Below, piece after piece: positions 1 through 8,653 of a DNA stretch of 46,960 bases. Position 1 is the stretch's first letter; every line of letters begins with the position of its first letter. A model generated the notes under the pieces. It made no database searches and was not told where the DNA came from. It saw only the letters and a list, made by a program, of their open reading frames with translations. This stretch comes from Sphingobium wenxiniae (GTDB lineage: Bacteria; Pseudomonadota; Alphaproteobacteria; Sphingomonadales; Sphingomonadaceae). Position numbers and translations under genes: made by a program. The stretch spans positions 1-46,960 of the forward strand of contig NZ_VLKK01000021.1 in assembly GCF_007830065.1 (NCBI RefSeq). Reading direction: 5' to 3'.

Positions 1-34
1 CTCCGACCAATCAGCCAGAGGGAAGTCAAAACAT

Positions 35-88
35 GGGTCACTTCTCAGTGGAAACTTATGCCCCTCCCGGGTCAACTCTCAGTGGAAA
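35..88. repeat. Two direct repeats, possible IS21-type terminal repeats
   Basis: Two 20-base copies, at 35-54 and 69-88, match at 18 of 20 positions (both begin GGGTCA and end TCTCAGTGGAAA) and are 34 bases apart. Short tandem copies of this form are typical of the ends of IS21-family elements, where they are transposase-binding sites. No istA or istB gene is visible in the 158 bases left of copB, so this would be an end or remnant whose body lies outside the window. The IS21 assignment is from memory of the family's style and is tentative. Confidence 0.4.
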
Positions 89-158
89 TCAACAGCTTGC
101 GATCCAGCCTTGTCACGCGGCGCGTTCGCGGTCGATCCCTCGAGTGGCCATCCGCGGA

Positions 159-1145
159 TCACCACCAGGCGCGCAAGCCGATCACCAGCCTGTGTTCGGA
201 AGGCCCTTCCCTGCGCAGGCGACGGAAATCGGCCGTGCCGTCAAATGCGCGCTCCCAGACGAAGCCGATATAGGGCGCGAACTTGCGCGACACCTCGTAG
301 CGCAACCGTCCGCTCAGCTCGACATTGCTGAAGCCGCTGCCGAGCTGCCGATCGCTCGACCGCTTCGAATAGATATTGGTTTCCACCTGCGGCGTAAGGA
401 TCAACCGATTGGTGAACAGGACCTCATAGGAGGCCTTGGCGCGCGCCGCGAGACGCCCATCGGTTCCTACATAGCCGGTGAGCTGGACGTCGAACCAATA
501 GGGCGCCAGTCCCTCGACGCCGGCGGCGAGCCAGGTGGTCGCACCCTTGCCGAGATCCTGCCTGACCCCGAGCAGCGTGCCCCAGAACGGGTTCTTGCTG
601 TGCCACCACAGCGCCTCGACGCTGCTCTCCGGATCGAGACGTTGGTCGCGGGAGTTCTTGAGCCCCTGGCTGCGCAGCCAGAGCTTGTCATTGTCCTGAC
701 CCTTGGTGACGAGCACGGTCCAGCCCACGCCCTGACCCTCGTTGCCGCTGGTGAACTCGAGCTCATCCACAAGTATCTTGGGGATCGAGAGCTTGTCGGC
801 CATCTCATAGCCCGGCAGCGTCGAGTTGCGATAGCCGTCGGCATAATCGTCCGAGTTGCGCGCGTCCGGCGGGGCCTTGCCACCCTGCATCGAGCCCATG
901 TCCATCGTGGCGCCGTTACCGGACGCCTTCGTGTCGGTCATATCCATGCCCGGCATGTCCATGCCCGCATGCTCCTGAGAGCCTTGCGCGGAAGGTGAGT
1001 TTGGATCGGGAGTGGCCGTTTGGGCAGGGGTGGCGGCGGGCGACGGGGGCAAGGCATCCTGCGCGAGGGCGGGAGCCGTGATCGCCGGCGCCAGGAAGAG
1101 GGCAACGCCAAGAGCAATGCCGCGCGAGGGGATAATCCGGATCAT
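159..1145 (-). CDS. copB: CopB/PcoB-type outer-membrane copper resistance protein
   Basis: Predicted 328 aa. The start at 1145 is chosen because the protein then opens with a clean signal peptide (MIRIIPSRGIALGVALFL...ALAQ) and its ATG overlaps the copA stop by four bases (ATGA). An upstream extension would be a copA shadow. After the signal peptide comes a low-complexity segment rich in Met, His and Asp (for example GMDMPGMDMTD, about residues 45-75), typical of the metal-binding part of CopB. The C-terminal ~230 residues have the alternating pattern of an outer-membrane beta barrel and end with aromatic residues (RAWW). In the known Cop/Pco systems CopB sits in the outer membrane, binds copper and works with CopA, its upstream neighbour here. 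Normal length for the family. Confidence 0.93.
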   Translation of the reverse strand: MIRIIPSRGIALGVALFLAPAITAPALAQDALPPSPAATPAQTATPDPNSPSAQGSQEHAGMDMPGMDMTDTKASGNGATMDMGSMQGGKAPPDARNSDDYADGYRNSTLPGYEMADKLSIPKILVDELEFTSGNEGQGVGWTVLVTKGQDNDKLWLRSQGLKNSRDQRLDPESSVEALWWHSKNPFWGTLLGVRQDLGKGATTWLAAGVEGLAPYWFDVQLTGYVGTDGRLAARAKASYEVLFTNRLILTPQVETNIYSKRSSDRQLGSGFSNVELSGRLRYEVSRKFAPYIGFVWERAFDGTADFRRLRREGPSEHRLVIGLRAWW

Positions 1146-2848
1146 GCGACCACCACCTCCCGGAACATGCCGGCCGCCATGTGATAGAGCAGATGGCAGT
1201 GGAAGGCCCATCGGCCCATGGCGTCGGCGGTGACGCGGAAGCTCACCCGCTGGGCGGGCTGGACCACGACCGTATGCTTGCGGACCTGGAAGGCGCCGTC
1301 CGGGCCTTCGACATCGCTCCACATGCCGTGCAGATGCATCGGATGCGCCATCATCGTGTCGTTGACGAAGGTGACGCGCAGCCGCTCGTTCGGCTTGAAA
1401 TGCAGCGGCCGGGAATCGTTGAGCTTGATGCCGTCGAGCGACCAGATGAACCGTTCCATATTGCCCGTCAGATGCAGCTCGATGTCGCGCTCGGGCTCGC
1501 GCGGGTCGGGATCGCCGCCCGGCGTGCGCAGATCGGCCAGCGTCAGCACGCGCCAGCCGCGCCCGCGCAGCCCGGCGCCGGGATCGTCCAGATTGGTGCG
1601 GGGATAGTCGACGCGCATGTCGGTATTGGCGCCATATTCGGTGCGGGCGTGCTGTGCCCTGGCCGGCATCTCGGTCATGCCGTGCCCGGCATGCGCGTCG
1701 CCTCCCATTGCGCCCATCGTCGCCATCGCGCCCATCATGTCGACCGGCTCGAGCCAGGTCCGGGCATCGAGCGGCGGCACGGCTGCCGCCATGCCCGGAG
1801 CCGGTGCGATCGTGCCGCGGGCATAGCCGCTCCGATCGATCGCCTGCGCGAAGATGGTGCGGGCGCCGCCCTCGGGCATGGTGAACTCGACGTCATAGGT
1901 CTCGCCCGGGCCGATCCGGAATTCCTCGACCGTGACCGGCTCGACCGGCTGCCCGTCGGCCGATACGACCGTCAGCTCGACCCCCGGGATCCGCACGTCG
2001 AAGAACGTCGCCGTCCCCGCGCCGACGAAGCGCAGGCGCACGCGTTCGCCGGGCGCGGCGATACCGGTCCAGTTGCCGGCGGGCGGCGCGCCGTTCATCA
2101 GATAGGTGTAGGTCGCGGCAGAGACATCGCTGTAGTCGGTCGGGTTCATCCGCGAGCTGTTCCACATCCGCCGCCGCTCGAGCGCCTTCCCAAGGCCCAT
2201 GGCGCCGACATCCTTGAGGAAGTCGCCGGCTGTCGGCTGCGCAAAATTATAGTAGCTGCTCTGCTTCTTGAGATTGAGGAAGATCTGCAGCGGCGGCTCG
2301 TCCGACCAGTCGCTGAGCACGATGCAATAGTCGCGATCGGGCGCCCGCGCCGCCGGCGCCTGTTTCGGCTCCACGATGATCGCTCCATAGAGTCCCGTCT
2401 GCTCGGCGAGCGTGTGAGCGTGATACCAGTAGGTTCCGCTCTGGCGGACCTCGAAGCGATAGGTGAAGGTCTCGCCCGGCGCGATGCCGGCAAAGCTGAT
2501 GCCGGGCACGCCGTCCATCTCCGCCGGCACGATGATGCCGTGCCAATGGATGCTCGACATCTCCTTGAGGCCGTTGCGCACACGGAGCGTGACCGTGTCG
2601 CCTTCGCGCAGGCGCAGGACCGGCGCGGGCACGCTGCCGTTCACGGCGGTCGCGATACGGCGTTTGCCGGTGAAGTTGACTGGCAGCTCGGCGATCTCGA
2701 GGTCGAACTCGGTCCCGCTAAGCTCGGCGGGCGAGACTGGGGCGGATCGCGCGAGAAGCGCCGGGGCGAAGCCGGCAACCGCGCCGCCGATCGCCAGCCC
2801 CTGGACGAAACGGCGCCGTGCGATCGGCCGGATATGTAAGGGAGACAT
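1142..2848 (-). CDS. copA: CopA/PcoA-type periplasmic multicopper oxidase
   Basis: Predicted 568 aa. The start at 2848 gives a twin-arginine signal (ARRRFVQGLAIGGAVAG). The open frame continues 38 codons upstream into the intergenic DNA with no homology-like sequence, so the longer start is rejected. Three cupredoxin domains are expected; visible copper ligands include HWHG and YHAHT in the N-terminal half, and HPMHLHG and HCHLLYH near the C-terminus, which supply the type 1, 2 and 3 sites. A Met/His-rich stretch around residue 390-420 (MMGAMATMGAMGGDAHAGHGM) is the usual Cu(I)-binding insert. It is exported folded by Tat and oxidises Cu(I) in the periplasm. It lies 25 bases after the alcohol dehydrogenase gene and is translationally coupled to copB. 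No strong Shine-Dalgarno precedes it. Confidence 0.95.
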   Translation of the reverse strand: MSPLHIRPIARRRFVQGLAIGGAVAGFAPALLARSAPVSPAELSGTEFDLEIAELPVNFTGKRRIATAVNGSVPAPVLRLREGDTVTLRVRNGLKEMSSIHWHGIIVPAEMDGVPGISFAGIAPGETFTYRFEVRQSGTYWYHAHTLAEQTGLYGAIIVEPKQAPAARAPDRDYCIVLSDWSDEPPLQIFLNLKKQSSYYNFAQPTAGDFLKDVGAMGLGKALERRRMWNSSRMNPTDYSDVSAATYTYLMNGAPPAGNWTGIAAPGERVRLRFVGAGTATFFDVRIPGVELTVVSADGQPVEPVTVEEFRIGPGETYDVEFTMPEGGARTIFAQAIDRSGYARGTIAPAPGMAAAVPPLDARTWLEPVDMMGAMATMGAMGGDAHAGHGMTEMPARAQHARTEYGANTDMRVDYPRTNLDDPGAGLRGRGWRVLTLADLRTPGGDPDPREPERDIELHLTGNMERFIWSLDGIKLNDSRPLHFKPNERLRVTFVNDTMMAHPMHLHGMWSDVEGPDGAFQVRKHTVVVQPAQRVSFRVTADAMGRWAFHCHLLYHMAAGMFREVVVA

Positions 2849-2873
2849 GAACTGTACTTTCGCGAAGTCGGGT

Positions 2874-3899
2874 TCAGGCGAGGTCGAGGACGATCCGGCC
2901 CTCGATGTCGCCATGGTGCATGCGGGAGAAGACGTCGTTGATGTTCTCCAGCTTGTCTGCATGGACCGTGGCCTTGACCTTGCCGTCGCCGGCGAACGCC
3001 AGTGCCTCGAGCAGATCGAGCCGCGTGCCGACGATCGAGCCTCGCACGGTAATGCCGTTCAGCACGGTGTCGAAGATCGACAGCGGGAAGTCGCCCGGCG
3101 GCAGACCATTGAGCGCGACCGTGCCGCCGCGCCGGACCATGCCGAGCGCCTGCTGGAACGCCTTGGGCGAAACGGCGGTGACGAGCGCTCCGTGCGCGCC
3201 GCCTATCGCCTTCTTGAGCGCTGCCGAAGGGTCCTCGCTGTGCGCGTTGACCGTCAGTGTGGCGCCAAGGCGTGTAGCGAGGTCGAGCTTGCTATCGTCG
3301 ATGTCGACCGCGGCCACATTGAGACCCATGGCACGGGCATATTGCACCGCCATGTGGCCGAGCCCGCCGATCCCTGAGACGACCACCCACTCGCCGGGTC
3401 GGGCCTCGGTGGCCTTCAATCCCTTGTAGACGGTGACGCCCGCGCAGAGGATCGGCGCAATGTCGAGGAAGTCGACATTGTCGGGAAGGTGACCAACATA
3501 GTTGGGATCGGCGAGGACATATTCGGCAAAGCTGCCATTGACCGAATAGCCGGTGTTCTGCTGTTCGTGGCAAAGCGTCTCCCAGCCACCCAGGCAATGC
3601 ACGCAATGCCCGCAGGCGGTGTAGAGCCAGGGCACGCCGACCCGGTCGCCTTCCTTCACATGGGTGACGCCCGCACCGACGGCGGCGACATGCCCGACGC
3701 CTTCATGGCCAGGAATGAAGGGCGGGTTGGGTTTGACCGGCCAGTCCCCTTCTGCCGCGTGCAGGTCGGTATGGCACACGCCGGTTGCCGCAATCTTGAC
3801 CAGGATCTGCCCGGGGCCGACCGTCGGGATCGGCGCGTCCTCGATGACCAGGGGCTTGCCGAATTCGCGGACGACCGCCGCCTTCATGGTTTTCGCCAT
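2874..3899 (-). CDS. adhP: Zinc-dependent alcohol dehydrogenase (AdhP type)
   Basis: Predicted 341 aa, the usual length of medium-chain dehydrogenases. The catalytic-zinc ligands are visible ([15 protein letters not shown]), as is the four-cysteine structural-zinc loop (CGHCVHC...LC, about residues 95-110) and a Rossmann glycine motif ([11 protein letters not shown]). It should oxidise primary alcohols to aldehydes with NAD+, or run in reverse, in the cytoplasm. The ATG at 3899 has GGAG eight bases upstream. It is 26 bases downstream of an aldehyde dehydrogenase, which would take its product onward to the acid, and 25 bases upstream of copA. The alcohol/aldehyde pair therefore appears to be co-transcribed with copAB, which is unusual for either pathway. 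Confidence 0.93.
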   Translation of the reverse strand: MAKTMKAAVVREFGKPLVIEDAPIPTVGPGQILVKIAATGVCHTDLHAAEGDWPVKPNPPFIPGHEGVGHVAAVGAGVTHVKEGDRVGVPWLYTACGHCVHCLGGWETLCHEQQNTGYSVNGSFAEYVLADPNYVGHLPDNVDFLDIAPILCAGVTVYKGLKATEARPGEWVVVSGIGGLGHMAVQYARAMGLNVAAVDIDDSKLDLATRLGATLTVNAHSEDPSAALKKAIGGAHGALVTAVSPKAFQQALGMVRRGGTVALNGLPPGDFPLSIFDTVLNGITVRGSIVGTRLDLLEALAFAGDGKVKATVHADKLENINDVFSRMHHGDIEGRIVLDLA

Positions 3900-3925
3900 G
3901 TCCGTTTCTCCTTTTGAGCGAGGGG

Positions 3926-5446
3926 TCAGAACAGGCCGAGCGCGTGCTCGTCATAGGAGACGAGCAGGTTCTTGGTCTGCTGATAATGGTCGAGCATCAT
4001 CCGGTGATTTTCACGCCCGAAGCCCGACGCCTTGTATCCGCCGAAGGCGGCATGGGCGGGGTACTGGTGATAGCAGTTGGTCCAGACCCGCCCGGCCTCG
4101 ATCGCGCGGCCCAGACGGTAGGCGGTGTTGCCGCTCCGGGTCCAGGCGCCCGCGCCAAGACCGTAGGCGGTGTCGTTGGCAAGTGCGATCGCCTCCTCGA
4201 CCGTCTTGAAGGTGGTGACCGCCAGGACGGGACCGAAGATCTCCTCCTGGAAGATGCGCATGTGGTTCTGACCCACGAACACGGTCGGCTGTACGAAATA
4301 GCCCTGGTCGAGCGCACCGCCCGGCAGCGCCTTGGCGCCACCGACCAGACACTGCGCGCCCTCGGCCTTGCCGATATCGATATAGCCCAGGATCTTGTGG
4401 AGCTGGTCCTCCGACGCCTGCGCGCCGACCTGGACCGAGGGGTCGAGCGGATCGCCCTGGCGGATCGCGGCGACGCGCGCCACGGCGCGCTCGATGAAGC
4501 GATCGAAGATCGACTCATGGATCAGCGCGCGCGACGGGCAGGTGCAGACCTCGCCCTTGTTGAACGCGAACAGCGTGAAGCCTTCGAGCGCCTTGTCGAA
4601 GAAGGCATCGTCCTCGTCGAGCACGTCCGCCATGAAGATGTTGGGCGACTTGCCGCCAAGCTCCATCGTCTGGGGGATCAGATGGTCGGCGGCCGCATGC
4701 ATGATCTGCTTGCCGGTGACGGTCTCGCCGGTGAACGAGACCTTGGCGATGCGCGGATTGGCGGCGATCGCCTGGCCGACGGTCCGTCCCGGGCCGGTGA
4801 CGACATTGAGCACGCCGGGCGGCAGGATGTCGGCGGTGAGCTCGGCGAACATCAGCAAGGTGAGCGGCGTCTGGGATGCGGGCTTGATGACGGTGCAGTT
4901 GCCCGCCGCCAGCGCCGGGGCGATCTTCCACGCCGCCATCAGCAGCGGGAAGTTCCACGGGATGATCTGGCCGACGACGCCAAGCGGCTCGCGAAAATGA
5001 TAGGCGATGGTGTCGGCATCGATCGTCGAGATCCCGCCTTCCTCGGCCCGGATGCAGCCGGCGAAATAGCGGAAATGGTCGATCGCGAGCGGAACGTCGG
5101 CAGCGCGCGTCTCGCGGATCGGCTTGCCGTTGTCGATCGTCTCGGCAAGCGCCAGCAACTCCATATTATCCTCGAGCCGGTCGGCGACGCGATTGAGAAT
5201 CCTGGCGCGGTCGGCGGGCGAGATCCTTGCCCATTGATCCTTGGCGGCGTGCGCCGCATCGAGCGCGCGCTCGACATCTTCCGGCGTCGACAGCGCAAAC
5301 TCGGCGATCTGGGCGCCATTGATCGGGCTCGTGTCCGCGAAATACTCGCCGCTCGCTGGAGCGCTCCATCGACCACCGATGAAATTATCATAGCGGTGTC
5401 GGAAGGACGCCGCAGCATTGATGGTCCCGATCGCCTTCTCGAACAT
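3926..5446 (-). CDS. NAD-dependent aldehyde dehydrogenase (ExaC/acetaldehyde dehydrogenase-like)
   Basis: Predicted 506 aa, full length for the aldehyde dehydrogenase superfamily. Hallmarks are the IPWNFPLLM cofactor segment, the general-base Glu in MELGGKSPN and the catalytic cysteine in [11 protein letters not shown]. The C-terminus ([15 protein letters not shown]) is the ending seen in the ExaC/AldB group that handles acetaldehyde and other short-chain aldehydes. It is the first gene of the run ALDH-adhP-copA-copB. The alternative use, detoxifying aldehydes formed during oxidative or metal stress, cannot be told from sequence. Confidence 0.92.
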   Translation of the reverse strand: MFEKAIGTINAAASFRHRYDNFIGGRWSAPASGEYFADTSPINGAQIAEFALSTPEDVERALDAAHAAKDQWARISPADRARILNRVADRLEDNMELLALAETIDNGKPIRETRAADVPLAIDHFRYFAGCIRAEEGGISTIDADTIAYHFREPLGVVGQIIPWNFPLLMAAWKIAPALAAGNCTVIKPASQTPLTLLMFAELTADILPPGVLNVVTGPGRTVGQAIAANPRIAKVSFTGETVTGKQIMHAAADHLIPQTMELGGKSPNIFMADVLDEDDAFFDKALEGFTLFAFNKGEVCTCPSRALIHESIFDRFIERAVARVAAIRQGDPLDPSVQVGAQASEDQLHKILGYIDIGKAEGAQCLVGGAKALPGGALDQGYFVQPTVFVGQNHMRIFQEEIFGPVLAVTTFKTVEEAIALANDTAYGLGAGAWTRSGNTAYRLGRAIEAGRVWTNCYHQYPAHAAFGGYKASGFGRENHRMMLDHYQQTKNLLVSYDEHALGLF

Positions 5447-5825
5447 CGCCTGTCTCCATCTTTACCGATGCCTGATGAAGTAGGCCTTCTGATGAGACGG
5501 CCTATAAGTAAGTTCCGCAGACAAAAATCAGGCAGAGTTTTTACGAAGCGCCAGGCTGGACACGCAAAAGAAGCCGATGATTTTCTCATCAGCTCATAGA
5601 TTATCTCGTCGCCTAAGCAGGCAATGGCTCTCGCCATTCAATCGCGGCGCAGAGGTCACTGAAGTTGATCCGGCCATGCTTGGTCGGACCTCTTAATCGT
5701 AAGCGCGGACCCGCAGCTCGGTGCCAACTCCTGGAGCTTTACGCATCGCGGGCTCCTCTCTCTCGCGGTGGACGCCTGCTTCTCGTTATGAAATCCTAGA
5801 AACTTGGAACACCTCTTGAAGAACA
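5447..5825. other. Gene-free stretch upstream of the aldehyde dehydrogenase operon
   Basis: No credible coding sequence in 379 bases. It must hold the promoter of the minus-strand ALDH-adhP-copA-copB run. A perfect 16-base palindrome with 6-base arms and a 4-base loop (AATGGC/GCCATT, 5623-5638) is a possible operator about 180 bases upstream of the first gene. A weak minus-strand pair, TATAGG at about 5502-5507 with a poor -35, is the best core promoter seen. No CueR-like dyad of the kind found at 12412-12433 was recognised here. Confidence 0.35.
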
Positions 5826-5852
5826 GGCCCGCCGCGGGGGCAGCGGCGGGCC
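5826..5852 (-). terminator. Strong GC hairpin, probable terminator of the 5889-6290 gene
   Basis: A perfect 10-base-pair stem (5826-5835 with 5843-5852) closes a 7-base loop, 36 bases past the stop codon of the minus-strand gene at 5889-6290. Read on the minus strand it is followed by TGTTCTTC, which is only moderately U-rich, so termination may be partial or Rho-assisted. Confidence 0.6.
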
Positions 5853-5888
5853 CTCAGCCCCAGGGGTCTGTTCTCGGGGCTGGAAACC

Positions 5889-6290
5889 TCACATGTCGCT
5901 CATCGGCTTGTCGGCCATAGGCGTGGCCGGTTTCTTCTTGGCGGCCGGCTTTGCCTTTTTCATCGGCATCTTGCAGCAACCGCTCTTGGGCTTGCCAGCC
6001 TTGCTCGAACCGCTCCCCTGCGACGAGCCACCAGACATTCCGGCCATGCCCGCAGCGCCCTGCTGGCCTTGCGGCTTCTGCATGCCGGCTTGGTGATCCT
6101 GCATCATTTGGTCGTGCATCTGCTGCCCTCCATGATCCATCCCCTGCTGATGGGCATGGGCGGTGGATGGCTTCGGCTGCGCAGGGGCGTGCTGGGGCGC
6201 GGCGGGTGCCGATTGCGCCAGACCCGCGCCAGCGAAGTTCAGGGTCGCCAGGCAGCCGATCGCGCCGACTAGAAGTTTCGTCTTTCGCAT
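5889..6290 (-). CDS. Small exported Met/His/Lys-rich protein of a copper cluster
   Basis: Predicted 133 aa, no named family recognised. The ATG at 6290 is favoured because GCGGAG lies seven bases upstream and the protein then starts MRKTKLLVGAIGCLATLNF, a signal peptide cleaved after GAGLAQ. The mature part is low-complexity: a Gln/Met/His-rich half (MDHGGQQMHDQMMQDHQ) and a basic tail with a Cys-Cys pair next to Met (GCCKMPMKKAK) and four Met in the last ten residues. This suggests a periplasmic copper binder or chaperone, but no fold can be assigned. It is a single-gene unit with its own upstream region and a hairpin terminator. In-frame ATG at 6305 is an alternative start. Confidence 0.7.
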   Translation of the reverse strand: MRKTKLLVGAIGCLATLNFAGAGLAQSAPAAPQHAPAQPKPSTAHAHQQGMDHGGQQMHDQMMQDHQAGMQKPQGQQGAAGMAGMSGGSSQGSGSSKAGKPKSGCCKMPMKKAKPAAKKKPATPMADKPMSDM

Positions 6291-6381
6291 TGTGGTTCTC
6301 CGCATGATGAGTCCTTGCCCGATCGCCGTTTGCGACCGCGACCATACCGACCCCTCATGCGGGCTTGGCCCTTTGGTCTGA

Positions 6382-6388
6382 ATACGTA
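6382..6388. promoter_or_regulatory. ATACGTA motif, copy A
   Basis: ATACGTA lies inside a perfect odd-length inverted repeat, CGTAA-G-TTACG (6385-6395), 92-98 bases upstream of the start at 6290. The same heptamer recurs at 7022-7028 and 12983-12989 at similar distances from other small exported-protein genes. It could be a shared activator site. The regulator is unknown and no two-component system is present in the window. Confidence 0.35.
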
Positions 6389-6442
6389 AGTTACGAATCC
6401 GCACTGGATCAGGACTGGCAGGCCCGCGATCTTGCGGGCGAA

Positions 6443-6463
6443 ACCATAGTCCAAGGGTCCAGC
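6443..6463 (-). promoter_or_regulatory. CueR-like operator half-match
   Basis: Plus-strand ACCATAGTCCAAGGGTCCAG closely resembles the cueR operator at 12412-12433 (ACCATGGTCCAGGGTCAAG), with one inserted base and a few changes. Read on the minus strand it offers a -35-like TGGACC (6461-6456) followed by the dyad, pointing toward the gene at 6290. The -10 is poor, so this is a candidate site only. Confidence 0.35.
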
Positions 6464-6520
6464 GGATTCATGACTGCATCGCATTAAAGCTCGTGCAGAC
6501 CTTTATTCTGAAACGCAATT

Positions 6521-6544
6521 GGCCCGCCGGGGAAACGGCGGACC
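6521..6544 (-). terminator. Hairpin, possible terminator of the 6624-6914 gene
   Basis: Arms 6521-6529 and 6536-6544 pair with one mismatch around a 6-base loop, about 80 bases after the stop of the minus-strand gene at 6624. On the minus strand it is followed by AATTGCGTTT, a weak U-rich run. Confidence 0.4.
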
Positions 6545-6623
6545 AACGTTGCGGCCCGGTCAAACGATACCAACGCCTTGTATGGTGAGGCTTTGATCAA
6601 CCGACCTCTGATGGGCTTTTGGT

Positions 6624-6914
6624 TCAGCACCCCCCGCCCGACCGATGCGACATGTCAGAAGCCCCCTCCTGGCTCCCCGATTCCCGCATGGCCATCCGGT
6701 GGCCTCGCATCATCTCACCGTGCATCTGGTCCTTGCCGTGCCGCATGCCCTCCATATGGGCCGTGCCGGACTGAGCCGGCGCAGGCTTGGCCTTGAGCGT
6801 CTCCTCGAGATCCGGCATGTCCGACGGCATGCCATCGGCGAGAACAGGCCCGGCACCGAGGGCAAGGAGGCCGAGGGCTGCGAGCGAAGTGATAACTACC
6901 GTTTTCTTGCGCAC
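6624..6914 (-). CDS. Small exported Met/His-rich protein
   Basis: Predicted 96 aa, no named family. A GTG at 6914 is taken as start: GAAGGA lies six bases upstream and the product then begins with a signal peptide (KKTVVITSLAALGLLALGAGPVLAD). Upstream in-frame codons read through promoter DNA and are rejected. The mature chain is about 70 residues with a Met/His-rich middle (HMEGMRHGKDQMHGEMMRGHRMAM) and a C-terminal Cys after GGG. The Met and His spacing suggests periplasmic Cu(I)/Ag(I) binding. It follows the Csp gene by 131 bases, which contain an ATACGTA motif, so it probably has its own promoter. Confidence 0.65.
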   Translation of the reverse strand: MRKKTVVITSLAALGLLALGAGPVLADGMPSDMPDLEETLKAKPAPAQSGTAHMEGMRHGKDQMHGEMMRGHRMAMRESGSQEGASDMSHRSGGGC

Positions 6915-7021
6915 TATCGATTCCTTCAAGTCTGGTTTCCGTTCGACCGGCTTCAGATCCGGTCGTTTCTCGCTCCTCCGGGAGCTTGCCCTTGAGATGG
7001 TATCGGTCCTGACCCGGCAGT

Positions 7022-7028
7022 ATACGTA
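7022..7028. promoter_or_regulatory. ATACGTA motif, copy B
   Basis: Second copy of the heptamer, 108-114 bases upstream of the GTG at 6914. On the minus strand it reads TACGTATACT, so it also overlaps a good -10-like TATACT. A -35-like CTGACC lies 19 bases further upstream, inside the end of the Csp gene. Confidence 0.35.
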
Positions 7029-7045
7029 ATATGCGAAGCGGGTGG

Positions 7046-7486
7046 TCAGCCGGTCATGTCCGCCATCATTCGGCAGCTCGCCGCGCATTTCTTGCAGGTG
7101 GCCGAGCAACGCGCGATCCGCTGGTCCTCGCTATGACGCCCGCATTCCTCGGCGCAGCGCTCGCAAGCATCGGCGCAGGCGCGGCACAGGATGCGGTGCA
7201 GAGCCGATTCCCGCAGCATCGAGTTGGCTGTCGCCTGGCACAGTTCCGCACAGTCGTTCAGCATGGCGATCAACGACGCGCTCGCCAGCGCGCTGCTTTG
7301 CTTCGTCAGCCAGGCGGCGGTTTCGAGGCACATGCGGTGTGAAGCCAGGCAATCGTCGATGCAGTCCGTCATCGACATCGCCATCCCTTCCATTCGATGC
7401 TGCTGCCCCGCCGCCGGCGCAGCCAGCGTTCCGGCGGCGGCAAGGCCGGCGCCCGCCATCAGCAATTCGCGTCTCTCGATCATCAT
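7046..7486 (-). CDS. csp: Csp-type four-helix-bundle copper storage protein
   Basis: Predicted 146 aa with 14 cysteines spaced along helices (CIDDC, CAELC, CRACADAC, CERCAEEC, CSATCKKC), the pattern of the Csp/DUF326 four-helix bundles that pack many Cu(I) ions inside the helix core. The N-terminus (MMIERRELLMAGAGLAAAGTLAAPAAG) looks like a Tat signal, so this is the exported Csp1-like form rather than cytosolic Csp3. GGAGG precedes two tandem ATGs at 7486 and 7483; spacing suits the second slightly better. It is the last gene of the run from 12389, 14 bases after the DUF1622 gene. Placement in a CueR-headed operon supports a copper role. Confidence 0.88.
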   Translation of the reverse strand: MMIERRELLMAGAGLAAAGTLAAPAAGQQHRMEGMAMSMTDCIDDCLASHRMCLETAAWLTKQSSALASASLIAMLNDCAELCQATANSMLRESALHRILCRACADACERCAEECGRHSEDQRIARCSATCKKCAASCRMMADMTG

Positions 7487-7500
7487 GCACCCTCCATCGG

Positions 7501-7944
7501 CTATCCCTTGCGCGGTGTGCCGCATCCGGCGGCCTCAGCCGTCGCCGGCGACCCATCCGACGCCGCACGCGCCTTCTCCCGCGCCATCCGGGTTTCCTCC
7601 CAGGGCCAGTGACCGTTGATCTCGACCCCGAGCGAGATGCTCAGGAAGGTCCGCACCAGCACAAGCCCGGCCAGCACGATGAGATCGTCGAGCGTCGGGT
7701 TGATCACCAGCGACTTGACGATGTCGCCGGCGACCAGAAATTCCAGGCCGAGCAGGATGCTGCGGCCGAGCGCCGAGCGGAACGTGCTATAGGCCTCGGT
7801 TCGGTCGCCCGCCCTCGCCCGCCGCGCAAACAGAAAGGTTGCGAGCCCCGCGCCGACCAGGATGGTCAGCGTGCCCGCCAGTTCCAGGCCGATCACGGCG
7901 AGCCGGAAGAAGGCGCTCAGCCAGTCGGCCTCAATGGTGATCAT
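7501..7944 (-). CDS. DUF1622-like inner-membrane protein
   Basis: Predicted 147 aa with three hydrophobic segments: about residues 9-38, a middle one around LGRSILLGLEFLVAGDIV, and one around LIVLAGLVLVRTFLSISLGVEI. Order and motifs match DUF1622, small membrane proteins of unknown function. Start at 7944 is inside the end of the upstream cytochrome gene (14-base overlap), implying translational coupling; a longer frame to 8208 is a shadow of that gene. The C-terminal tail is charged and probably cytoplasmic. Possible roles are an assembly factor or subunit of the neighbouring electron-transfer complex. No catalytic residues are recognised. Confidence 0.75.
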   Translation of the reverse strand: MITIEADWLSAFFRLAVIGLELAGTLTILVGAGLATFLFARRARAGDRTEAYSTFRSALGRSILLGLEFLVAGDIVKSLVINPTLDDLIVLAGLVLVRTFLSISLGVEINGHWPWEETRMAREKARAASDGSPATAEAAGCGTPRKG

Positions 7945-8653
7945 ACCAGCCTCGCTTGCGGATATTGTTGAAGCTGTCGGTGGCGTGACAGGCATAGCAT
8001 TGGTCGACGCGCGCCTTCGATCCGGCTGCGCGCTGCGAGACCATGCTGAAATGCTCCATGAAGTGACTGGGCGGCGCCTTATGGCACTCGGCGCACTGCG
8101 TCGAATTGACCGATGGATGGCGGTAATTGGCGATCTTCCAGCTGTCGGTCTTGTGGCAGCTCGCGCAGTCGGTGCCGAACAGGCCCTGGTGCGGATCGCG
8201 GAACGCATGGCAGCTCGCGCAATTGAGCGCGGTCTCGGGGGTCAGGCTTCGAGTGTTTGTCGACATGCCCGCCAAAGGCTGCCGCCACTTCGCCATGTCG
8301 AGCAACGCGGCGTGATCCATGCGGATGATGCCGCGCTCTCCCTCATGTTCGACGTGGCAGGAGGTGCACTGCGTCGCTTTCGCGTGGAACTGCGTCGACT
8401 GCTTCGTCCCGAAATCGGTGCCCGCATGGCAGGTGAGACAGGTCCGGGTTTCGACGCCCTTGCCCGGCGTGTGGCAGGCCGTGCATTGGCCGGCAAAGGA
8501 CTGGTGCGCGCTCGAGAGCGGGCCGGGCGAGACGAGCTGCGCCACCAGGCCGGCATCCCTCGGCGCGTCCGATCGCATCCGGATCGCGACCGCGGCGACC
8601 ATCACCAGCAGGGCTGCGATGAAGACGGCGTAGGAAAGACGCTGCCAGCTCAT
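7931..8653 (-). CDS. Membrane-anchored heptahaem c-type cytochrome
   Basis: Predicted 240 aa. Start at 8653 overlaps the stop of the upstream membrane-cytochrome gene (ATGA). Residues 6-24 form one uncleaved-looking membrane helix and the rest should face the periplasm. Seven CXXCH haem sites are visible at residues 57-61, 72-76, 96-100, 145-149, 163-167, 187-191 and 219-223, with many extra His that can be distal ligands. The style matches the cytochrome c3/c7-like multihaem proteins that pass electrons to periplasmic acceptors. It lies between a b-type membrane cytochrome and DUF1622. Acceptor unknown; copper or another metal ion is the contextual guess. Confidence 0.9.
   Translation of the reverse strand: MSWQRLSYAVFIAALLVMVAAVAIRMRSDAPRDAGLVAQLVSPGPLSSAHQSFAGQCTACHTPGKGVETRTCLTCHAGTDFGTKQSTQFHAKATQCTSCHVEHEGERGIIRMDHAALLDMAKWRQPLAGMSTNTRSLTPETALNCASCHAFRDPHQGLFGTDCASCHKTDSWKIANYRHPSVNSTQCAECHKAPPSHFMEHFSMVSQRAAGSKARVDQCYACHATDSFNNIRKRGWYDHH

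Noticed and set aside
35..88. CRISPR-like repeat
   Set aside because: Only two imperfect copies with a 14-base gap and no cas genes; fits IS terminal repeats better.
1181..2839. Plus-strand open frame of 552 codons opposite copA
   Set aside because: Antisense shadow of a clear multicopper oxidase gene; no start signal or recognisable motifs.
3914..5599. Plus-strand open frame opposite the aldehyde dehydrogenase
   Set aside because: Antisense shadow of a complete, motif-bearing ALDH gene.
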